A DNA stretch of 64,000 nt from Akebia trifoliata (lineage: Eukaryota > Streptophyta > Magnoliopsida > Ranunculales > Lardizabalaceae). Of this stretch, positions 45,554-57,205 are shown piece after piece (the stretch's first letter is position 1; each line of letters opens with the position of its first letter). The position numbers and the translations under genes were made by a program. The DNA lies in the NCBI GenBank assembly GCA_017979445.1, contig CM030706.1, positions 5,993,595 to 6,057,594 on the forward strand, written 5' to 3'. The notes beneath the pieces are model-generated. The model worked only from the letters and a program-made list of their open reading frames with translations. It did not search any database and was not told where the DNA came from.

Positions 45554-46629
45554 TTACGGTGTAAGATAATTCACAAAAAGATGAAACAGAAGCAACGACT
45601 TCGGTATAGGTATCAGCGGATGTGATGCGGGAGCCAACGTGACACCTGGTATACAATTGGCATGAAGCTTCAGCATTTTGTTAACTGAAGTCACGTTAAC
45701 CTTGATCTGGGCACCCCTTTGGAAATGAAAGGCAAACCCTACCTTCAGAAGTTCATGATCTAACTTATAACCAAGTGCATGGAAGAAACGAAACACATTC
45801 TTGCTTACTTTGCTTTCCACCATGCTCCAAACAGCAACTGTAAGTTGCTCAGCACCAGCACCTCTCATGGCACCCCCAACATGTCGAACATTCCAGATAT
45901 CCAAATTTTCCAAGATAATTTCTTTGATGAGAACTAATGCAAATACAGTAGAAAGTCGAGGAATTACCAAGTAGTGTGGGCTGTTCGAGATCGCACAAGA
46001 GTCTAACCTCTGAGGATACTTACCCTGGAATTAGAAAAGCTTCTCGTTAACTATGCTATTTAATGATACAGAATCGGTATATAGAACAATGCACAATAAA
46101 TCAAGTGAAAAAGACAAATTAAAAATTAATCATAAAAACCTATGTTCAACCCCGCTGGATGGTCCATCATACAACACACTGATGCATAGTACACTGTATA
46201 TAGAGGTATGCATGCATGCATGCATAATTGGAAATAGATAAAGAGATAAATGAACCTAAACCTCAATAATGGCCAGGTACAGATCTTCCCTCAGCCATCT
46301 CTATAACAATGAAGTGGCACAAACATAGGTCCATCTTCCCATCGTGTCACATCTAATAGAGAATCACATTGACTGATGTGTGACCACTCTGATGGATCTA
46401 TCAATGCAATCTAGGGACATGTGAACCAGGTGGGGCCATAGATTGGATGGTCAAGATGTAGCAACATGTATCACAATTCATTATGAGGGTATCATAAGGA
46501 AGTCCTATGCAGGGGGAAAAAAAAGCATGAGATAATCCTTACCAAGGTTCGTATACTTTTTAGGCATAACTCATGGATCCTAAGACGCTGTTTGGGAACA
46601 CCAGAAAGGCCCTTGAAGGCCTCAACATG
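45554..46629 (-). pseudogene. MED18: Mediator subunit 18 (MED18) pseudogene
   Basis: MED18 is a head-module subunit of the Mediator coactivator in the nucleus. The exon at 46629-46543 encodes HVEAFKGLSGVPKQRLRIHE and LCLKS before a GT donor; the EILLQ-like residues expected after HVEA are missing. A second piece at 46009-45968 encodes EVRLLCDLEQP. A third, from about 45890, reads NVRHVGGAMRGAGAEQL, SMVESKVSKN, ALGYKLDHELLKVGFAFHFQ and RGAQIKVNVTSVNKM. Near 45620 the frame shifts: the continuation DTYTEVVASVSSFCE lies in another frame, and a second shift gives YLTP and TAA at 45554. There is no acceptable acceptor before NVRHV, and the usual N-terminal exon was not found. A partial, broken copy is the best reading. 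Confidence 0.78.
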
Positions 46630-46639
46630 CTGCAAGACA

Positions 46640-48826
46640 GCCCTCATAAGTTAAACCCAGAAATAATTTAGAAGTACCTCATCCACCCAGAACAGAAGCA
46701 TAATAAATTATTCAGAAAAAATCTGCTCACACGAGCAATGAAATGACTTCACCCACAATGTCTGGCTACTAGTTTTACATAATTCATGTGATCAAATCAC
46801 TACCTACTACAATATCCCTGGTTGGATAAGTTTAAAATTTTGCTAAAGCGGAGATAAAGGTTGCATGAAACATTGAAAATAATAAATAAATAAAACTATT
46901 ATACATCTTTTTCTTTAAAAAAATTAAAAATTAAAAATTTTCAAAGGAAATTTTTTCTAAGCTTCCATACAAGGCCTTAGATCAGGTTGGATGGATTAAA
47001 AGCGAAGACCAGAGAGTCTTCTGAGAAACAAAAAGAATACAGAAAAGGCTGCACTTCCAAGCATTAGGAAAAAAGAGTAGTTCTGATTTCATCCCTACTA
47101 GGTAGTTACCCGTTACCCTTTGATGCTGACAAGCTTTCTGCATCTACCTCAGGATTCAAATGTCCTAGATCTCTGTAGCACTTCCAAGCCATGGGCTTAT
47201 TCAAACTCAATAATGATGGAACCCTCAATGGAAACTCACCAAAAAAAAAAAAAAGTGTACCAATAGTCTTTGGCCACTCTTTGAAATCGATTTTAATCAG
47301 TTGAGTGAGATTCTTCCTCACTAGTATTGGTCCACTCATTTTGTATTGAGGGGGCTTCATCTTCTTGTTTCATCTTTTTTTTCTCCGATAAAAAATGAAC
47401 TGAGAGAGAATTGTTATATCTCCTATAAGCAAAAGGAGATTATGTCTCCTTTTCATAGACATAGCAACAGGCCTTGATGGTCAAAAAATAGCTAATAGAG
47501 TAAATATAGAATGAAAAGAAATCAAAGAATAAATCAAATAAAATAGTTAAAATCCACTCTAACCTTAAAGCCAAACAAAGACAGAAGTGAGGGTAAACAC
47601 ACAAAAAAAGTTGTCCAAAAATATATAAATGCATAACACCTCCTAATAAACTCAAAGAGGTTTTGTTTCCCATACATGAGAGAAAATAAAATTTGCAAGA
47701 AAGCAAGAAAAGCCAATATGTAGTTTCCCTACATGGTTTGTACTTGTTAATAGATTTTCTAAAAAGATAATAAACCACAGCTTGCCATCTGTATAAATTC
47801 AAGGAGGTTTTGATTTTCATAAATGTGGGACTAAAAATTTCAAAAGAAAAACCTATGGAAAGTTTTTCTAAACAACAATAGATAGTTGGATAAATGTGCA
47901 CCTAAATTTTATCAATCAACACTTATAGTCACATATAATGATTCTACGTCAATTAAACAGGTCTGACACTACCTTCCATTGACTACGTCAATTAAACATG
48001 TCTGACACTACCTTCCATTGACTACTTCATAAAACGCATGTTTCAGTTTTTATGTCTCCAGGTCCTTCTTGAATACCACCTGTTAAATCATTCTCTAATA
48101 TTTTCTCTTATCCAAATTTCTAATACACATAAGCATGTATCAATATTACAAAAGCTCTCTGAGTGACTCACTTGGTAAGATAATATATGTTAGATCATGC
48201 CCAAAATAAATAAGCAAACAAGAGAGATAGAAAGGAGGGGGAGGAGAAAAGCTTACCTATGTTTCTATAATTCCTTCAACAACGCACTCCATGTAGATTA
48301 CAGTTCGTCACAACTCCTCCACACCTACCTACCAACCTAGATCAATTTATTATTCTTTTTTAAGTACAAACACTAATAATCAGGGAAATGTATTTTCCAG
48401 ATGTATCCAATTTTTTCTAGGTTGAACAAGTAGAGACTTTCTTAGGTGTTTCTGAAAATTAATTTGATTCTCTACAGTACAGTACAGATAAAGGCTCATC
48501 TAATATATATATATATACTTGGGTTTACCTACGGCAATTGCAATCCTGTACTTCGACAAATTTTTATCGTAAATGACGAATGGAAATGACATACTTCTAA
48601 TTTTGAACATTTAGATGTATTTTTTATTTTGATGATTTATATTAAAATGTGAGATGAGGTTGAGGGACCATTAAGAAAAGAAAAGTTTCCTAAATGGACT
48701 ATCAAGCTACTGCCCATAACTTAGGACTATTTAGAATGGCCCTTAAGTAATTTTCCCTAAAAATATTCATGGTTTCTACCACCAAATAGATTTACATTTT
48801 TTAAACTTTAGGAATATGAGAAAGAG
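46640..48826. other. Intergenic, with a 39-bp tandem pair
   Basis: No gene is seen. TACGTCAATTAAACAKGTCT is tandemly repeated at 47945 and 47984. The reverse-strand frame at 47440-47901 is hydrophobic and AT-driven. A frame at 47106-47230 (SLNKPMAWKCYRDLGHLNPE) could be a gene relic but was not recognised. Confidence 0.4.
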
Positions 48827-48969
48827 TCGTGATAAACTGACACAAAAAAAGATATGACATGTGCACGGAGCCATAGATTTTGTTCCATGGGATGCACAAG
48901 GTAAAATATCTATGGTTCTGTGCAGTTGAGAGAATTTCGAGTGACCTTTTTCGAGTCAGTTTATCACGA
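48827..48969. mobile_element. Palindromic MITE, 15-bp perfect termini TCGTGATAAACTGAC
   Basis: TCGTGATAAACTGAC (48827-48841) is exactly mirrored at 48955-48969, giving a 143-bp foldback. The inside has CCATAGATTTTGTTCC facing ATATCTATGG, a word shared with the palindromes at 22420-22579 and about 28770-28955, which suggests one family. Confidence 0.75.
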
Positions 48970-50823
48970 ATTTATTAGAAAACTTTTGATCTCAAACCAA
49001 TGATTGATCCATATTCAAGAGCTGTCATGTATGCATGGAGATATTTACTTTCAAAACCATGGCCAACGTATTATATGCCACGCTCTTTTCCATTTTCTTG
49101 GGTCTGAATTCCAAAGCCAACCATGGGCTTAAGCAGTCGCTTCCTAAATTATGTCCTCAAATGAACTGCTAAATAATAGTGTACCCAAATTGAACTTTCC
49201 ACAACTTGAAACTTTGGGACCAAACCAACCCCTAGACAGCCTGTATCTCTCTTCCCTACATGTCCATCAGTCCATCCCATTTGACACCATCCCTTAGGCT
49301 ATAAAACATGGATCATCTGATCAGATCACATTTTGGACTAGCAATCTCGAAATGTTTTCACACTAACATGCAAAGTATCCCTAGAGCCATTTACAGACTA
49401 AGTTTACTATCACAGGTAAGGTAGATACAATATCAATAAAATAAAAGATTCCCTCAAACCATCTAAATAAATTAGTTCCCATGAGTATGACATGGGCAAT
49501 CCTAGCTTATGAAGAAGCCATCTTTCATTGACTGCAAAATGCATATAGTAAATGAATCAAAGCCATAGAGATAAGGTGTGTAGTGAAGAAGATAAGATAC
49601 TATATGAATAAAGAAAAGACAGAGTATGGCAAGTTGGTTAACATTTAATGGCCTCAATAGCGGCTTACTATTTATATCACTGAATTCCCTTTCGCTTTCT
49701 TCACCAATTCCATTGGCTTCCACCTACAGAAATCTCTTCCTGAAAGCATGCACTTCAGAAGTAGGCAGTCCAAATCCTGACTTCCCCTTCATTGTTTCTC
49801 CTTTTTTTAAACCCCATTTCAGATAGTTGTAGCTATAACTGTCCAGCTGCAGAAAATTGAAGTTAGTTGTCACAATTTACGTCATTGAAGTCTGATTTCT
49901 GCATACCAACTTTTGTTTGGGTGATCATGGAACAAGCAGACAATTGACAATTCTCATTGCCCATGCCTGTTCTTTCAAGATTGGATTGCCTGGACCATCT
50001 GGTAACACATCTTTGGTTGATGATGATAGCCTATTCAAGGATTAAATTATTTGAAGCTCCCAAGTTGTATCACACAAGAATGTAGGACAGTTACAAAACA
50101 AAATTTCCAAAAGGCAATAAAAAAGCATAAGTACAAGTTTCTTTTGGAATGCAAATGGTGATTAATAACATAACACTAATCGAATTTATTTGGGAAGGCA
50201 AATAGTTATTAATGAAATAACATTAATCAATTTTTATTTGGGTAGGATGCTTTAAATATGGTTTTATTGTTCATTTGGTAAGTGAAAAATTCTACCGATG
50301 CAGTTGCACTATCTGGAAGAGAAGCAGAGTTCATCCACAAGGCATTCCTTCAGTCTTGTTCCAACAGAAGGGGAACCAGATAAGCAATGCAAACCCCTAT
50401 CCTCTATGCTGGAGGAAGTTCATTTCAAAGGCACACTCATGGAATGATTAATGTTGCTCAAGAATAGGGTACTGCAGGTAAAAGCCAAAACAAATAAAAA
50501 CCAACTCACTTAGTTCCTTACCAGCAAAAAAAAAAAAAAAAAAGGTCGATCCAGAACCCTTGAATCCTGTCTCTCATCTTTCTGAGAATATCCATAGATG
50601 ATCAAAGGGGAAGTCGATTCATCTACACCGTACTTCAAAAACCACATGCATATAAAGAGCAACCATCCCTAGAGACCTAGACACTAACTAGTGCGGTTAT
50701 CAATTTTGTAAAAGTAGTCAACTAGTTTGCAAAGAACAAGAACTTGGAGAACCAACACACAGCAACACCAGTGATAAGCACGTCTTTGAGATTTTTGCCA
50801 GCTTCACAGGATTTTTCCTGTAT
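48970..50823. other. Intergenic, no gene recognised
   Basis: Open frames on both strands over 49502-49826 (plus MASWLTFNGLNSGLLF, minus EANGIGEESEREFSDINSKP) show no known family. An A run of about 19 lies near 50530. Part of this may be untranslated or relic sequence. Confidence 0.4.
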
Positions 50824-51200
50824 TTGACCTTTCAGTTAAGCATTGAGCTGGAGGAAGAAAGCATGTCAGGGTCAAGTTCTTCCACAATACCAGTGCCTCA
50901 AAATATTAGGCATGATTTGCCTGCAAAGCAAGATGGTAAAATCCTTAGAAGTCCTGAGAAACAAGGCCAGGTCATGATCCAAGTAAGTTACAGCTTCAGA
51001 GGGAATGAATACATGTCAAACTTATTTTGCTAACCTCAAATTGACCTTAAAAAAATCCATATGATCCTGCAGGAGGAAGCCTATCAAGAAGCATGGAAAA
51101 GTCCGACCCAAACCGATAAGATCAGAAGACAAAAGGGAACTCTCTCGATCATACGTTACAAGAAATGGCTGGGGTGGTTTCAAATGGAATGCTGATATTG
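50824..51200 (+). other. Possible small two-exon gene or gene relic
   Basis: A frame with MSGSSSSTIPVPQNIRHDLP and KILRSPEKQGQVMIQ (about 50864-50980) ends at a good donor CAAGTAAGT. After the acceptor ATCCTGCAG (about 51072), an open stretch EEAYQEAWKSPTQTDKIRRQ continues in phase to a stop near 51195. The splice signals and composition look gene-like, but no family is recognised and no promoter is seen. Confidence 0.28.
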
Positions 51201-51813
51201 ATGCAATAGCCCTTTTCATTTTTTTTCTTCCTGAATCTATGTAACAGAGCTCAAAAAGTTTTCACGTTTGGGTTCATAAATGGAATCTGAGAGAAACTTA
51301 ATGTTGTAACATCATGAACAAATCGGAACAAATGGCACAAACTTTGCCTTCCCCATGTATCAAATTTGTTCTATAAAGTCATTCTTGGTTCCGTAGAGTA
51401 CCCTAAGGATTAAAGTCAGTACTGGAGCATAATAGCCCAAACCTTATGGCTGGATCATATGCCAAGACCTTCTCTTGGTTGGTCCTTTTTATATAATGAA
51501 ACTCTAATTTGAAAATTTTAAGTGAATAGAAAAATAAATTTCTATCACATAGTTGCATAAGAAAAATAAATTTCTTTGCAAATGAAAAAAAGCTTTCAGC
51601 ATAAATATGATGTTACTTCTCTTATTTATCGCAAGCAGATGAAGTTACAATGCCCCTTAAATCTAGAAACCAAGGTGTCAAAAATGATAAAGCTTACCTT
51701 CAATAGCTCTGCATTTTGTTCAATTAGCAGTACATGAGTGTTTCAACTCAACAACCCCAACATCTTGGATCCTCATAATCAGCAACCTCAGCAATGAGCT
51801 TCATAGTTGTGTA

Positions 51814-53253
51814 TCAATCGCATAAAGGCTCCTTGATTAGAAGCTTCATCTTCTCAACAAGAAATCCAAGTACATCTTCTCTCTTTTCTTTTATAAGCAA
51901 CTGTCGCAACCTCCCAAATGTCGAACCTGGTGGCCGGATCCCCTTCTCTATCATTTCTTCCAAGAAGACACAAGCCTTGGTAACTTCGCCCTTCTCACAC
52001 AATCCATTGATAAGAACAGAAAAAGTGTGCATGCTCGGAACAAACTTCTTTAAGTTCATATACTTCCATACTTTCAGAGCCATCTCCAAGTTATCAATTT
52101 CACAGAACATTTTTACCATCATTGTATACGTGTCTGCATCAGGGTCACAAACCTTGATCATCCGACGGAAGACCTTAAAAGCCTCATCAGTCTCACCAAG
52201 GCTTATCAAGCTGTTTAAAATGATATTGCAGGTTCTTGAATTTGGTGGGATCCCTTTACGATCCATCTCATCCAAAACCCGAAAAACATTCTTGAACTTG
52301 TTTCCTTTACAAAAAGCACCGATCAGAGCATTATACACCACAACATCGGCCTCAATTCCATTCCTCTCCATCTCTAAAAAAGTCTCGACGGCATCTCCTA
52401 TTCGGTTCTGTATTCCGTAAGTATGAACCAATACACTATAAATGAAAGAAGTCGGCCTACAACCACCAGAATCCATATCCCCAACAACCTCAACAGCTTC
52501 CTCGACCCTCCCTGTCTTGCAAAGAACATCAACCATGATTCCATAAGTTACAATGTCAGGTTCACAACCCTTGTCAATCATCTCTCTGAAGATCTCCTTC
52601 GCCTTAGGTAGGTTTGGATCCTTACCCCACCCCTCCAACAATATACTATAAGTTTTCGAGTCTGGAACAAACCGATCCTTCATGCTATCAAAGATCTCCT
52701 GAGCCTTTCTCACATTCTTGGACTTGCAAAAAGCACTTAGCAGGCCATTGAATGCCGCCAAATTTGGGGGGACTCCATATTTATCCATGGTGTTGAAGGT
52801 GTAAATCGCCTCCTCCACCTTTTGTGCCCTTGCATACTTCCTCATAATTACGCAAAACGTCTCGACATTAAGAATCCCTTTACTACGCATGCTGTTAACA
52901 AGATCCCACATAATCTGATACTGCCTTATCTTAGCTAGAGATCCAATCATGGTATGGTAAGCTTTCACAGTGTGCAAGTAGTTCCGTTGCTTCCCTGCCC
53001 ATTCAAAGAATCGATAAGCGTGCATACCAGCATTCTCAAACTTCTTGAGCACATCCTCTACTAAATCTGGTGAAACCCTAATCCCACTTTCACTCAGGGC
53101 AGCTTCAAGGCCTACTTTAGGATAAGACATCATAATTTTATTTATTCGGTTCGTTGGATTCGAAATCTCTCTAACTGTTTCATTAGAATACAATCTTACC
53201 AAAATCATCCATCTGAAAGAAAATCTACTACGATAAACACTAAACTTGGTCAT
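51814..53253 (-). CDS. P-class pentatricopeptide repeat protein, probably mitochondrial
   Basis: Intact single exon of 479 aa, from a true ATG at 53253 to TGA at 51814. PPR proteins bind organelle RNA one base per repeat and steer its processing or translation. After a basic, Ser/Arg-rich N-terminus (MTKFSVYRSRFSFRWMILVR), consistent with an import presequence, about ten 35-residue repeats follow, for example VETFCVIMRKYARAQKVEEA, PDIVTYGIMVDVLCKTGRVE and ADVVVYNALIGAFCKGNKF. No E or DYW domain is present, so it is P-class. The part before the repeats (LVEDVLKKFENAGMHAYRFF) resembles Arabidopsis At1g77360-type proteins; that assignment is from memory and approximate. It lies back to back with the 53715 frame, sharing a 461-bp intergenic region. 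Confidence 0.93.
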   Translation of the reverse strand: MTKFSVYRSRFSFRWMILVRLYSNETVREISNPTNRINKIMMSYPKVGLEAALSESGIRVSPDLVEDVLKKFENAGMHAYRFFEWAGKQRNYLHTVKAYHTMIGSLAKIRQYQIMWDLVNSMRSKGILNVETFCVIMRKYARAQKVEEAIYTFNTMDKYGVPPNLAAFNGLLSAFCKSKNVRKAQEIFDSMKDRFVPDSKTYSILLEGWGKDPNLPKAKEIFREMIDKGCEPDIVTYGIMVDVLCKTGRVEEAVEVVGDMDSGGCRPTSFIYSVLVHTYGIQNRIGDAVETFLEMERNGIEADVVVYNALIGAFCKGNKFKNVFRVLDEMDRKGIPPNSRTCNIILNSLISLGETDEAFKVFRRMIKVCDPDADTYTMMVKMFCEIDNLEMALKVWKYMNLKKFVPSMHTFSVLINGLCEKGEVTKACVFLEEMIEKGIRPPGSTFGRLRQLLIKEKREDVLGFLVEKMKLLIKEPLCD

Positions 53254-53714
53254 AACGCCAAATCAAATAAGGGAATTTGAGTTTCCGAATGAAAGAAAGA
53301 ACATGAAATTTCTCTGTATTCTGAAGAGATATTTCTAGTTCAAGGATGCACTGGTTGCTTTGGAGTACTAACAGCATGAAACCTAATCAATCACCCAAAC
53401 ATTTGTGTCAACTCTCAACTTAAAAAAAAAGGCCACTTTTAACAAAATCCACACAGATTTCTCCAATTGCAGGAAACAGTCTGATGGTTTTCAAGTTGTT
53501 CTAAGTTACAGTAGGATATTATATCATTAAAACAAGAAAATTAGACAGATTGCTTGAAGAGGTTTTTGCGTCTGATAAATTTTGGTAGGGTTTCGTCGTT
53601 TGATGCATTGAAGAAGAAGGAAAATTTGTTTGCTATCCTTTCCTGACTGCAAACGAAGGCTTTCAATTCTCAAAACCCTAAACCCTACATTTCTGTTTCA
53701 GAAAGAGAGGAAAG
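53254..53714. promoter_or_regulatory. Shared divergent promoter with a telo-box
   Basis: This 461-bp spacer separates the PPR gene (-) from the p32-like frame (+). AAACCCTAAACCCTA at 53673-53687 is a telo-box, a motif frequent close to transcription starts of plant growth and organelle-related genes. Most of the spacer was copied in reverse to 43.7-44.0 kb. Confidence 0.5.
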
Positions 53715-54020
53715 ATGCGGTCGATCATGTCTTCTCTACTTCGCAGAACCCTTCGTTTCCCTGGCGTCTCTCCTCCTCTCGTATCTAGAAAGAACCAATC
53801 TCACTTCTACTCTTCTCTGGTTTCTTCTTCTACGAGAGGAACATTTTCTCAAAGCCCCTCAAAATCTTCTCTATTTCTTCCATTTCGCTTCTCCTCCTCT
53901 TATGCTGCAAAAAGGGTTGGAGCTGACGAAAACCTCAAACGAGTCCTCGAATCGGACTCTCCAAATGAAGTAAATCTACCCAAATGTTCAAAATCCGAAC
54001 TCTCTTTCTGGATGGGTTAA
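53715..54020 (+). pseudogene. Truncated p32/MAM33-like mitochondrial glycoprotein N-terminus
   Basis: A 101-codon frame from ATG 53715 to TAA 54018 starts with an Arg- and Ser-rich mitochondrial-type presequence (MRSIMSSLLRRTLRFPG) and reaches SSYAAKRVGADENLKRVLES, which fits the start of plant p32/MAM33 (mitochondrial glycoprotein) proteins. The acidic body of the family, about 150 further residues, is missing; the frame ends with unrelated EVNLPKCSKSELSFWMG. It may be a truncated relic that keeps its promoter, or a short expressed peptide. The family match rests on a short motif. Confidence 0.45.
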
Positions 54021-54329
54021 TTCTTCGTCTTCCGTGTTGACTCAGCATCAACAAAAGAGGTGAAAGAAGCAATTTGGCTTATAAATGTATTTAGGAATGA
54101 CTCGGCAACTTGGCTTTTAAACCTGTTTTTTCCATCTCCTGTTCGACGAGTTAAATATTTTCTAAGCCGGTTTATATGGGTTGAATAATATATTTATCCT
54201 TTAATAGTAATAATTATTATTTTTCCTGTTATATTAATAGATGCTCGGCCACAATATCTCCATTTGTGTAGATTACAAACTTTTCTACCTTTTACATGGT
54301 AGAACGTGTTTTGGGTTTGTGTCTGTTTG

Positions 54330-54857
54330 TTTTAAAGAAATTCCAAGGAGAATTAGTTGAAACTCTTGCTATTACGGCAACTAAAATCGAGGATACTGGG
54401 ATGATAACCACTTATAGGGTGATGAAATTTGGGGAAGACTACAAGGTTCGCATTGTGAGGTTACATGTTTTTATGATGAAAGCAAATTGTAGCTGCCCGA
54501 GTGTTTGAGTTTGGGCATTATATGTAGGCAAGTATTAGCAGTCTTACACTACAAATGTTCTTACACTACATTCTCGTTATGTTTTGAAACAGTGGACAAG
54601 AAATGCCAAGAGTGGAGTTGTGGTGGATGAACGAGCGCTTGAATTGCCCAAGTAATTCTCGAGAGTCTTTAGATGACCGTTTTAACAATCTACGCGAGAA
54701 AGCCATCAACTGTGTAGATGAAGGGGTAAAATCTGTACATTTTTATAATGTGGCAATGGATGCTCTAAAAGAGGCTGCGAAGAAAAAAGTCACAGTTGCA
54801 AAGAAGCAGGGTTCTGGAGTAGCACAGGTTGGAGCTCTGGCCAATGGAAACAATTAA
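54330..54857 (+). pseudogene. FAR1-RELATED SEQUENCE (FRS) 3' fragment
   Basis: FRS proteins are plant transcription factors derived from MULE transposases. The frame KFQGELVETLAITATKIEDT and MMKANCSC (54340-54490) covers the region before and into the SWIM zinc finger. One base shift in CTGCCCGAG breaks the CSC..FEF motif; the other frame continues FEFGIICRQVLAV. A further frame (about 54618-54857) reads NCPSNSRESLDDRFNNLREK, INCVDEGVKSVHFYNVAMDA and KKQGSGVAQVGALANGNN before TAA. The DNA-binding and transposase-core parts are absent, so this is a truncated, frameshifted copy. Confidence 0.75.
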
Positions 54858-55099
54858 CAAGTGCATGTCAGTGAAAGAAATCAATGGGCCCACTTCAGTT
54901 TGGTTCTGCGGTTCGTTTCTCTTTTAACAAATTTACTTTGCATTTTCATAACAAGTACTTTGTTCAATTTTATTTACTGAATCAATATGGATGGCCACTA
55001 TGCCACAAAATCTATTTTCTTCTCTTACTCAGATTTTCCAGATTTTGTTCTTCAGTTTTCTCTTCTTTTTTCTTCGATTTAATGTGAAGTTGGGTCTAT

Positions 55100-55640
55100 T
55101 TCAATTTCAAAATATATGGGTAGATCTAAAGTCAAAATGTCCAAACCATGCATCTTTTTATCACTTGTGCAGTGCAAAGAGTACATTCTTTACCTGGATG
55201 GTGGTACTAAGAAGAATTGTGATGACAGACATGTTGATGCATAGGGTTTTTTGTGGGGTTAACGTTTAAGAGAGAGTCAGCAAACCATTTGTTGTTACAT
55301 GGCAGAGTTGCATCTCAAATCTGGGGGCGTTTCTTTAGCCTGTTTGGTATGTTGAGGTGCTTCTCTAGTTCGGTTCATGAGTTATTCGAGGCATGGCTAC
55401 TGTCTAGCTTATGTTTTCTCAGAGGCTCTTGTGGAGTTACACCGTTTGCGGTTTATTGGGGAATTTGGAAAGAAAGGAATAGGCAAGTTTTTTTAAGACA
55501 AATCCTTATGCATCCAAGCAACCATCATCTTTGTTTTACGTTTTGTTTTCTTCTGGTCAAAAGTGTTTATTGAGTTTAGAGGAGTTGTGTTTGATGATTG
55601 TGTAGCAAATTGGGAGAGGGTTTGTTGTTTACAGGATGGA
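55100..55640 (+). mobile_element. L1-type LINE fragment, zf-RVT region
   Basis: Plus-strand frames encode SAKSTFFTWMVVLRRIVMTD, ANHLLLHGRVASQIWGRFFS and GVTPFAVYWGIWKERNRQVF, the C-terminal zf-RVT part of a plant LINE. Several shifts and stops are present, and no poly-A tail or target duplication was seen, so this is an old fragment. Confidence 0.75.
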
Positions 55641-57205
55641 GAGTTTCTGTGTATTTTGACTCACTTGGTTGGTAATCTCGCCCAACCTCTTTTCCAATTG
55701 ATAAATAAGGAAAATTCATATACTGATATTGTTAGAATGTCATTCAATTCGGAGGTTAGTTCTCGAAAACAAAAGCAAAAGCCTAAGTGGTACAAAATAG
55801 ACAATAAGCAATTTTATAAACCAAAGCCTATGAAATAAGATCTCACAAGGGAGCAACCAATACATAGGAGAAGAGTCGGCAAACACTGCAAGAGAATACT
55901 GGTTGCCTTACCTAAGATGGCATTTAGTTAGTACTCTTGGTTGTATGTGTTCAAGAATTTCGTAGAAGGCTGTAACAAAATCATTGTTCTATAACCGATG
56001 AACCATTTAAACCTTCAAAAGGCGATTCTACTGAGGAGGAACTATCACCTATCATAAGTTAGTCATGCTCTATTTATCATATTTGGCTATAAACAGTTTT
56101 ATAATCCATGCCTCGATATATTGTGATGTTCTTCCAAAGAACATGATATCCATATCTCATCTAAATAGGTGTCTTAAAAGAGGAACAAACACAGCTACGT
56201 ATATTGCGGCTGTTGCTGGAAATCAGGTGTTAAGAAACAGGGGCAATCAAACCAAGGAACGAATCGGAAAAACAAACGCAAATCACATAGAGAACGCAGA
56301 GTTTGCACGGTTCCCTCAAGATTGAGGTACGTCCACAGATCACATTGATTACATTAGGAAGAGAAAACTCGCAAATACAGATACACCCTTTTCACTAAAA
56401 AAAAGAGAATATATATACCATATGAAAACATAACTAGGGTTTTACATAATACCATGAAATTACGAAAATACCCATGGGAAAATTTCTTCTGAGTACTCTC
56501 CCCTCGAACCGCCACCTTCCGGGTAGGGGTGCCATTGGCCCCCCTTCAACCCCTAAGCTAGCTGACAGGTGGGATGCGTGGCTCAGTTAACAATACCTCC
56601 TTATTGACCAGTACCATCAGGCTCCACAAACCACAACACCAGGTTGTGATGAATTAGACATATGCCCAGATGTTAAAAGAAAGAATGCAGTGTTTGGTTA
56701 GAAGAAAAACTGAAACTGACCGAAACGTTGAATACTTCAGAGTCCATGTTTCATTCTGGCGTTGGTCAAAATCGGAATATTCCAAAATATAATGAAACTT
56801 TGAACCATCCTTGCATGGGATAGGTTACATAACATTTTAGCCAAGCATGCCCATATTAAATCTGAATTACAGTTTCTGTTTTTTCATGAAGAAAAAAAAC
56901 CATGGTCTTGATTGCTAAACTTACCATTTCAGAAAGAAAATTCATATAACCAGGAATAAGATCAGCAATACATTGTCATGTGAAAAGGATGAACAAATAC
57001 AGAACTGATACAATAAATGAAACTAATCTTATATATTCAAAAAGTAAGGATGATGCACATTTTTGTATAAATAAAGTTCTTGCAGATCAAGACTTTGGTA
57101 GTTGTCAAAACCAAGCCCACAAAACTTCATATTAAATACCAAAACCAAGGGCCAAGAAACCAATTTACAGGGAAACACTGGATAAGATATAATGCATTCT
57201 CATGC
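55641..57205. other. Intergenic with retroelement-like relic
   Basis: No gene is seen. Between about 56215 and 56620, sequence with CACGGTTCCCTCAAGATTGA and a GC-richer CCGCCACCTTCCGGGTAGG stretch resembles relics like that in ABCA intron 12. The last part, near 57000-57205, is probably the 3' untranslated region of the kinase gene. Confidence 0.35.

Noticed and set aside
47440..47901. 153-codon minus-strand hydrophobic frame
   Set aside because: AT-rich composition produces Phe, Leu and Tyr codons; there is no ATG context, domain or neighbouring exon, and the overlapping 47534-47716 frame is no better.
51794..52420. 208-codon plus-strand frame
   Set aside because: It is the antisense shadow of the intact PPR gene on the minus strand and resembles no protein.
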